From contig CAMTDV010000023.1 in the NCBI GenBank assembly GCA_947069175.1, positions 89,526,240 through 89,590,239 on the forward strand: DNA of 64,000 bases, read 5' to 3'. Within the stretch, counting starts at the first letter, position 1. Each line of letters opens with the position of its first letter. The notes beneath the pieces were generated by a model, which worked only from the letters and a program-made list of their open reading frames with translations, was not told where the DNA came from and did no database searches. Both the position numbers and the translations under genes were made by a program. The stretch comes from Scalesia atractyloides (taxonomy: Eukaryota; Streptophyta; Magnoliopsida; Asterales; Asteraceae). Of the stretch, positions 55,551 through 64,000 are shown one piece after another.

Positions 55551-58500
55551 ACTAAAATACACTTTCAATGTTATAAGCTTACTCAAGAGTTAGTAAGTGA
55601 TTAGTCTTTATGTATTCTTTTGCTATTCATTTACTTATAGTTCTATTTATAATACTTTAAATAACAATATTGATAGATTTAATAATAATAATTATACCAA
55701 CACAAAACCTTGATTAAAATAAAGGATAAATTTTAACAACATCAATTTCAACGAAAGCTATTAATTGATATTGATTGAATATTTATTGTTATTAATATAT
55801 AATCAATAAAAACGATTTGATGTCAATAAGAGAAATGAGTCACCAAAATTGTGTATGTTATTTTAACCCACTAATAAAATATCAATTAAACCCTTTTGAT
55901 TTTTTTTCTTTAATAAACCCATTATCTCACACACGACTCGTTAAACCCACTCAAAAATCTTCACGTTGTTTATTAAACAACGACACTAGAATCTTTTATC
56001 ACTTAAAGAGAAACACTTTATCATACTTTAATATTGTTGGGCTACAAGCCCTTTAATAATTAAACCCATTAAATACTTTATATATAATTCACACCAAATT
56101 ATAACTCCGAGGGATGAACATAACAAAGCGGTGGTGGTGATGGCGGTGGATGGAAATGACGGGGAGACAAGCGAGGGCCAACAAAAGATTTACTTTTTTT
56201 TGTTCATAGCTACTACCCAAAGATGAGACCCCCTTCAAATCAGTGGCTTTGAAAACAGTTTCATTTCTAGTATTCTAAATAACTCAGCACATAGAAAATA
56301 TAATCCCTTCAACAACACTATCTTCATTTACTATATAAAGGATCTTTTTGTCCTTCGTTAATATCACAAAAAAATTGAAGATATCTAACAAAACTTTTTA
56401 TGTGTAAGATATGTATCAATGCATGCAAATGGTGTTTAAAATAATAAATAATTCAATCAACAATAACAATTATAATTGTAAGAAAAATATATGAATTAAT
56501 TTAGATTTTATAACTTTAGGGTCAATTGTTTTTAAAACAAATAAAAGAGTTTAATTTATATTTTACTTATTAATGTAAGACATACGTGAAAAGAAATCAA
56601 ATGAAAAGGATTTAATTTGTACTTTAACTACCTAAGTGAAAAAAATTAATCCTAGGATCAAGGTGTTCCCATACGGGTATATTTGATTTTAATAAGATAA
56701 AAAGTTACGCAAAGCGTGTATTACGTTTTGTTTTTTCAAATAACGTTATCATTGACAAGTGTTTAGTGTTTTTAACAAATTAAAAACACTATACAACGTA
56801 CATGTTAGGTTTTCGTTATGAAGTGTATAAAAGATCTTGTTAACAACATAAAAAACTTAAATTTATTGAGAATGAAACGAGACTTGTTGTAAAACAATTT
56901 TTAATAAGAGATTGATATTTCAAAATACGGCTTGTAGTATCTCTTCCTAAAGCTTTAAAGTAATTATTAAAAAGAAAATTTCAATTTGAATGTTAATTTA
57001 AAAAAGAATAGTGTTGTTTAAGAGCACATGGCTTGAATGGTGCTTGGAATAAGCTCACTTGAAAGTGGGTCAATTGTAAACCGACTCGAAATTGAACTAA
57101 CTCTAGACATACAGTCGTCCCAAATTTCCCCAAAACTAAACTATTTAATCTTCTATAAATTTATATATTTTATTTAATAAAAATTAACTAAAACCATATT
57201 AAATAATAAATAAATCATGAGGTAAATTATGGTATTTTTTAAAATTATATATTAAATTGTTTTAATTAAATAAAAAAAACTTAACTAACATCAAATAGTA
57301 AACAAATCAATAAATAATTATGATTATAACTAGTAGGAGTCTCAACCCTAAATTCACGTGACCGTTTGTAGAAACTTCCAGGACATGATAAACACAGGTG
57401 AACGACTGGTAATATTGCAAATTGGAAAATTACAATTACATCCAACAAAACTAAAACATCCTCATAAGTGTTATTTGGTGCACCACTTTACTGTTTGCAT
57501 ATAATACATTTAAGCAGCTTTCTGGTTGATACCATTACATTATTCATTTTATTGAGTCACTAAACTTGCATACTTATCAACTTTGTAGTTGATGTTTTCT
57601 AACATGTTTTTTAGGTAAAAACAATTGAGATATCAAAAGACATATACCTTAGTAGAGACCTGCATTGAGGATTGTTTGCATGAATATTTGATTTACATTT
57701 GAGAGATTGTTTACCTTAGCTTTTTGGATTATGTTTTGTGGTGGTTTGAGTTTAGACATCCGTATGTTTTTTCAGACGTCAGCCATATGATTTGAATGCA
57801 TCTAGTATTTCTTTTTGTGGCAACATGTTGTGATATACGATCCGTCATATGCTGATGTTTCTGCTAAAGCGGGGTTGTGACATATACCCAAAAATGTTTA
57901 ATCTTTAATGTTATTTTCACTTAACCCTTATTTATTAGGTCCTTATTTTACTAGGTTCACTTTGTGGGAATTGTTTCTTGGGGAATATGCAATTAATAAT
58001 ATTATTTATATTTTGTATATTATGAAATATATACATAAAATTATTTGACAATTATAATGATATTATTTATCTATGATACAACATATACCTACGTAATGTA
58101 CCGTATTTTAATCTATAACAGTTGATATGTAAATAAAAATTATACACAAATTATGATAGTAAAACAAATATACTTGGAAATCACAACATGTATCTTTTTT
58201 GACAAACTAACAAGTGTACCAGACACCTGCAAGTATGTTCAATACCCGATATGTAATTACCCAACTAGTATTATGTTATATATAAGATACGATTTTACAA
58301 CCGAGTATCATACTAAAATTACAATACCTATCCTTAATTATACTAACAACTCCACAACAAAATTACCAAATAAAATATCTTACACATAAATGAAATACAA
58401 AACTACGTAATGAAACATTTATGCATACATTAAAGATACGAGTAATTCAATCAAGATGTCATCCAATTTTGTTCAAGAATCTGTTCTTCCCATTCATCAT

Positions 58501-58703
58501 ATTCACTCGAATCCGATGAACTAATACCGGATGGTAAGTTTTCATCCTGAGACAATTTTTCAAAGACTCAAGTATGAAAAGATAAAGTTGTATAAGAAAT
58601 TGTGTCAATGTTACACGCTATTTAGTATTTACACAATAATCTTGGTAATTTGTTTAATAATATTAAACGAAAAATCATTTAAAATTTTTGTATTTAAATA
58701 AAA
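55551..58703. other. AT-rich intergenic DNA, nothing recognised
   Basis: Many short AT runs and no convincing frame. A GGTGGTGGTGATGG stretch lies near 56132. Confidence 0.5.
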
Positions 58704-58753
58704 GCCAAGCATCTAATGAAAAGTAAACACTTAAATAAACGCCAAGCATCTAA
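58704..58753. repeat. 37-bp tandem duplication, second copy split by a MITE
   Basis: GCCAAGCATCTAATGAAAAG continues to GTAAACACTTAAATAAAC (58704-58740). The second copy starts at 58741 and is interrupted after CATCTAA, resuming at 59052. Confidence 0.9.
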
Positions 58754-59051
58754 GAGCATTCACATTTTATACCCTATATTTTGTGATAAAAGTTTTTATA
58801 TTATAAAAAGTAATTGAAAGTGGTTGTGAGTGAAGGAAAGAGAAAATGTTACTGTTCGTCTGTATTTGGGGGGAAACTGTTCACCCTGTATAATTTTTTA
58901 ATATATTTTGAAAGTGGTTGTGAGTAAAGAAGAGAGAAAATGTAATGATTAAAGTATAAAACAAATATTATTTAATTGAAATGATAGAGAATATGTAGTT
59001 GTTTTTAATGTAATTATAAGATAGAATATAATGGATAAGATGTGAATGCTC
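58754..59051. mobile_element. MITE, 298 bp, with 3-bp target duplication TAA
   Basis: Ends GAGCATTCACAT and ATGTGAATGCTC are perfect inverted repeats. Duplication TAA at 58751-58753 and 59052-59054. The uninterrupted tandem copy at 58704-58730 serves as the empty site and proves the boundaries. Three-base duplications fit PIF/Harbinger. Confidence 0.88.
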
Positions 59052-59603
59052 TAATGAAAAGTAAACACAGGGAAACGAAGATAATGTTAGATTTACTAGA
59101 TGATTAGATGAAACTTACAACTTTATGTTCAATAAACATGATGATGACAACTCCACAACAAATGAACCTTTTTAACAACGAACGTGTTCAAAACCAGAAC
59201 TATCAAACTATTCAACCCCATATTACATAGAGTTCAAAATTCACATAATCAAACTCGCACCAGACATACCACATTTAGTTTATATAAAACTTCAAGATGA
59301 GATAGCATTTCATGCTTTCTTCTTCAGGCGATAAGGGCTCATTGCAGGTGTGTTCTGATACAAATAGTATTTACGTGTGAAGTGTGTGAAACACTAGCAT
59401 AATTATTAGATTACAATTTTAAAGTTGCATCACAATTGTTACACTTCAATTTTGGTTGTAGTGTTAATAGTTATTACATTATAATTATAAAGTGACGTAA
59501 TAAATTTGATATAATATTAGTTATAGCAACAATTATCACATTATAACAAATTTGAATTGCGTTAATTATTACACTTTAATTTTAAAGTATACTGATAACT
59601 ATT

Positions 59604-59908
59604 TTAAAGTATCCTAATAATTATTACTATACAATTTTGTTGTAGTGTACGTTCATGCTTAGTTGTCTAAATATACTATTTACAAAAATATCACCGCGGA
59701 GTTGATGGTATTTTTGGAAAGAGCATCAACTGGTAGCTTTGTCCCTAAAAAGTATCCTAATAATTATTATTATACAATTTTGTTGTAGTGGACGTTCATG
59801 CTTAGTTGTCTAAATATAATATTTACATAAATATACTATTTACAAAAATGTCACTGCGAGGTTGATGGTCTTTTTGGAAAGAGCATCAACTGGTAGCTTT
59901 GTCTCTAA
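59604..59908. repeat. Tandem duplication of ~145-160 bp
   Basis: AGTATCCTAATAATTATTA through GCATCAACTGGTAGCTTTGTC occurs at 59606-59748 and 59749-59908, the second with a ~20-bp internal expansion. Confidence 0.9.
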
Positions 59909-61233
59909 TAATGGAGGTAAGGTTTTGCCAACATCTCACTCTCTCAAAACCTTACTGGTAGCTTTGCTATACATGAGATTTACTGTATATGGTTGTTACA
60001 AATTTTTTTCGTTTCGCAAGTATTTGTATTTGATTAGAATGCCATTTGGTAAAAGTGTCTTCAGATCACGAGTTGCATTTTGTTGGCTCTTTAGTTTTCA
60101 TTTTTTGTTCCATATATTGATCCAACTCGAATTTTTCTTTTCATTCCTTCAACTAATTCATTGTCTCTACTAAGCCTCATTGCATGAAGTTTTGCAGCAT
60201 CATTGGAAGCCTAAACTTTTTCATCTCTTTTAGGCGAATCTTTACCTATTGGACCTTGAATCGTTGAAACACCACTATGGCGTTTTAGGGTTGGAATTGA
60301 CATATTAATCCCCTTATTTAGTAGTTTTGGATCTTTTCATGTTACCACCATTGTCTTCATTACCCACTTCATTCAACATGAGAATGTGTCGTGTTGTGTC
60401 GTGTCGTGTCGTGATCTTTAGTAAATCATTCTCTTGAGTGTTTACACATACCTTCATTAAAAACAGAAGTAGTTTAACGAGTTCCTACTTCCTCATACAT
60501 TTTATTAGCTTCATTGTCAACATCTTTCTGCCCACTTCTTCGGCGATATGCTTCTTGGTAAGGAGCAACCCATATTTGGGCAGTTTCGTTAACTCGTTTA
60601 TAAAACCTCTCATTTGATCTCCATTCTTCTTTCTAAGCTTTTTTAGATGTTCTCGATTAAGCTGCATCATACAGTTCCTATATATTCGTGCCCACCATGA
60701 TTATTTTTCTTGGTCTTTATCACGATTGCTATCTTCACTAGACATACACCATGACGACATTAAAGCGATATTTTCGGAATCATACGACTTATTGCCTCGT
60801 TATTGTTCCGTATTTTATGAGTTTTGAACATTATCTGATGACATCAAAGTGACCCAACTTGATTTGGGTATGGAAACAACCGAGAGTTTTCATAGTATTG
60901 GGCATTTGGATAATCTTCAGCATCTCCAAGATTCAAATAAAAGTTTGGATACAAACGGTCAACGGTAGAAACTACGAAGATATTAAAAATAGAGAATTAA
61001 TAATAGATGTAAAAGTATATATAATACGAATTAAAGTATGTTTTATATATTTAAAATCAATAATGTTAAATTATTTTTTGAGGATATTTTATCCAAAAAA
61101 ATCTAACCATCCAATCAATTGTTACCTAGCGTTCTATTTTTTTTTTTTTTGGATAAAAATTAGCAATTTGAGGTTGATGTGTTCGCCGATGAAAGTAGTC
61201 TTAGGATAAGTAGTCCAATGATTTGATCACTAA
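59909..61233. other. Intergenic DNA, nothing firm
   Basis: A short GTGTC microsatellite lies at 60386-60411. A 61-codon minus frame at 60485-60670 is charged and could be a remnant of a gene, but I recognise nothing. Confidence 0.45.
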
Positions 61234-62073
61234 TGTAACATTCCGTATCTCTGTACTTTTTTTAGAAAGTTTGTATTCATATTTCATTTCAATCTTTGTA
61301 ATCTCGAAAGTTTGATCATATTTGTTTAATTCATACATACATGATACATACCTATTCACGACTACGCGTTTCATATAAGAAACCGAATCATACTTGACAT
61401 TTATTTTATGATCAGGATAATATTCATACACATTTATACAATGCACAAACTCATACATACCTTGGAATACCTTAAAACACTTAACATATTGAAGAAATAG
61501 CATAATTGGAGAAACAACCAAACAATAAGGGCCAAAAATAAAAAAAAATATATACTTCTGACATGTTTTACGGTCCACAAGAGGTTCTGACGGGCAAAAT
61601 GTTGACAACTCGCAAATTAACTCTGAAATCCACCTTCTTAACCACTTTTTTCACCTCTTTGCTCCTCCAATTACCTTCTAACTCAATTATGACTTAACCC
61701 TAATCCTCTCCTATAAATCCAACCCTTCTCTAACACATTTTCACTTTCCACAACCTAATTTCACTCTCAAACACTCCAAGAATTAAAAAAAACTCTAACT
61801 TTGGGCAGATTACTACATGTTAAAACTTATGAGTTTTAACTTGCTTCTTCAACCCTTTTTTTTATTTCTTGCTTTATAATTCCTTGGAAAACCTCTAAGG
61901 AAGTAACCCAAGGTTCACCAAGGAGTAACAAGATGATACATTACTTATACGAGTGATGTGCTTAAAGTGGTCTAATTAAAACTAACTAAATTACTCTAAT
62001 CTAGACACTAAGTTTTAAATTTATAAACCTAGACTCTACCTAAACCTAAACCTAAACCACACAACCGGCAAGT
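61234..62073 (+). repeat. Possible truncated LTR
   Basis: TGTAACATTCCG at 61234 looks like an LTR start, and CTATAAATCC (61711-61720) like its TATA box, followed by a leader-like stretch. No second LTR, primer site or target duplication is visible, and element E begins at 62074. Confidence 0.35.
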
Positions 62074-63571
62074 TGTCACACCCCGAATTTCCAACCAAAC
62101 ACCGGTGGGCCCGGGTGGGGAATATTGTGACGTAAGTTGATATCATCATAGTCAATTAAACACATCACAACGGAAGTCTTGGATTTAAATTACTATTACA
62201 AACCGAAATGTTCAAAGTACAAAAATAATATACAGACGGCTTGTAACGAAAGATCCACAGGCGTATCGTAAAATGTACAAAAATGTATAACAGACTTTAG
62301 GGCAGATCTAAGGATTTGCAAGATCCTCTTATATCACTACCGAGCAGCTTCCAGCCTATTTCGATTGTACCTGCAAGCTTAGTCTTTTGAAAATACGTCA
62401 GCTTTCGCTGGTAAATACACCCGACTGACTCATTTTGAAAATATTTTAAAATTTTGATTTAAGTGCACAGGACACAAATCTTTTATAACTTGGGAAAGTC
62501 AGCTTTGTAACCTTGTTAATAGCTTTACATGTTTGTCAATACATATGGGGCCCAGTACAGAGACCGAGACATGATTAACGTACACACCACTTATGAACCC
62601 ACGAAGGAGTTATCCCCAACTTGTGGGTAAAAATAATTTTAGCATTCGCATCTGTCGGGTGTATGCCTACACCCCGTGCTTTGGTCGTGGCCATTATCTA
62701 ATGTAATGAGCCAAGGATATCCAGGACATGGTCGTTAACCCCCAATGTTTAAGTTATCAAACAAAACTGATTAAAACGGAATATGCGGATTTACTAACCA
62801 CAATCCGGCATTCGATTGATCCCATTTATGACCAAGCGGTAATAATTTATCATAACCCAAGCCCGTATAGGGAAAATAAGTCAAGAGTATTTACCTGAGC
62901 TAGTCTTGATTTAAAAATGCAAGATTTAATATTTCAGCCGTACTCATAATGAAATAAGTGCAGATAGCATTTACTGGAAGGCTCTAGTCTGGATTATGGC
63001 ATAAGCTAACCAATTAGAACGCTAATGGTCTTTATTTAAGTTATAGACTAGACCGACTAGCTTTAAGGATCAAAATCGGTACGATATGCTAGATTAAGCG
63101 ATGACCGGATAGAATGTAGTTTAAACCCAACAAGTACTTAAGACTTGTATAATATGGGTAAACAATTAACATTCTGGAATTTGAGATTAAAATGATAAGG
63201 TTAAACCCATTTCGGTTAATTTTCGTAAACTAGTTACATATATTTAACCGTATGCATATAAGCGATATCGGGTAACCGGATGAGTCATGAATAAGTTCTA
63301 TATGTCATTATACTTTAAATAAGTTGTAATATCAGTAGGATATCAACTTATATGCCCGAAAAGGTTTTGAAACGAAATTATGCCTCATAAGGGCGTTTTG
63401 GTAATTATATGTCGTATAAAAGGAACTTGCGTGATGTTATGATCATAAACATTCTGGAAAGTACTTAATTTGTGATATAATATCAGTAAGATAGCACACA
63501 TAAGTGTGGTTTATGGTTTAAGACCAAACTATGCACCGAAAGGGCATTTTGGTCATTTAAAAGTATAGTTT

Positions 63572-63652
63572 AAGTTCATCTAATTGCGTGGTTTATGGTT
63601 TAAGACCAAATTAGGCTGAATAAAGCCTTTTTCTAAAAGTTCATCTAATTGC
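63572..63652. other. Deletion junction with mosaic filler in element E
   Basis: 63572-63587 repeats the pol sequence at 63637-63652 (16 bp), and 63588-63610 repeats the LTR sequence at 63506-63528 (23 bp), back to back. Confidence 0.85.
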
Positions 63653-64000
63653 ATCCTCAGTTCCTTCATTTCCGTCGGTGCTAACCGATACGGAGCTCTA
63701 GCAACAGGTGCCGCTCCTTGTAGGATATCAATCCTAAACTCCACTTGCCTATCTGGATGTAGACCTGGTAATTCCTCAGGGAAAACATCGGGATATTCTG
63801 AGATAACCGAAAGGTCTTCAATATTTGGCTTCGGCTCGTTAATAGTTACTTGTGCCATGTAAATGACACAACCTTTCCCCAAACACTTGGATGCCTTAAA
63901 TAACGACACTTTGTCTGGCAATCAATAGTGTGAATCTCCAAAGATGGTGAGCATTTCACCAAATGGGGTTTTAATTTCGATGAGTTTCTTATCATAGGCA
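63611..64000 (-). pseudogene. Protease-to-RT segment of element E
   Basis: Reads KVSLFKASKCLGKGCVIYM, EYPDVFPEELPG and APYRLAPTEMKELRMQLDEL, close to element C. It continues off the window to the right; a TGA stands at about 63924 and RT is lost beyond the junction. Confidence 0.87.

Larger units (their letters stand above)
62074..64000 (-). mobile_element. Element E: rearranged C-like element running off the window
   Basis: 62074-63573 matches the first ~1.4 kb of LTR C (starts TGTCACACCC). It is then joined directly to the RT/protease part of pol on the minus strand, so the rest of the LTR, the polypurine tract, integrase, RNase H and most of RT have been deleted. The right end is outside the window. 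Confidence 0.88.

Noticed and set aside
59862..60173. 103-aa plus frame
   Set aside because: Begins inside a tandem duplication and is hydrophobic AT-rich noise.
60485..60670. Charged 61-aa minus frame
   Set aside because: Upstream frame is interrupted and no family could be recognised.
61201..61608. 135-aa minus frame
   Set aside because: No domain; it overlaps a possible LTR in the opposite direction.
62037..62058. Interstitial telomere repeat
   Set aside because: Only three CCTAAA units, lacking the third C of the plant telomere repeat.

Overview
The window looks like nuclear DNA of a flowering plant. It is AT-rich and holds nested Ty3/gypsy chromovirus LTR retrotransposons, U2 snRNA pseudogenes, MITEs and a plant-type TM9SF (nonaspanin) gene. 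The retroelement proteins, and above all a proline-rich reading frame upstream of one gag, remind me of Asteraceae elements. That taxonomic guess rests on memory and no search was run.

Bases 1-42851 are almost entirely LTR retrotransposons, all on the minus strand. Element A (1-8271, left end outside the window) has an intact gag and no pol, with LTR copies that look identical, so it is young and non-autonomous. Element D (8772-42846, target duplication TTGGT on both sides) is the oldest shell. Element C (10597 to about 35092) sits inside D's left LTR, and element B (16886-27736, target duplication ATGCG on both sides) sits inside C's protease region. B, C and D carry gag, protease, RT, RNase H, integrase and a chromodomain, all broken. 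The piece of host DNA that A and D flank (8272-8766) carries a short fragment resembling a plant GOST/LU7TM membrane protein.

The most unusual structure is in the LTRs of A, B and D, but not C. Each carries three or four tRNA-like modules in the sense direction and one in the antisense direction. The best module keeps Pol III A-box and B-box motifs at exact tRNA spacing. Others have the D-arm replaced by an 11-bp hairpin, and in one case the hairpin changed by a compensatory base pair. The same three families share a stem-loop next to the primer binding site and a conserved leader before gag.

Bases 42852-62073 are mostly low-copy DNA: four U2 snRNA pseudogene pieces, a full-length but frameshifted TM9SF gene (49240-51192, minus), a hAT-type MITE with a perfect 8-bp target duplication, a tRNA-derived SINE, three other inverted-repeat elements, and small tandem duplications. 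Bases 62074-64000 are a rearranged C-like element whose LTR has been joined to pol through a mosaic filler.

A tract of about 2 kb (34773-36760) is full of 1-3 base deletions compared with its paralogs and ignores element boundaries, so it is probably an assembly or polishing error.
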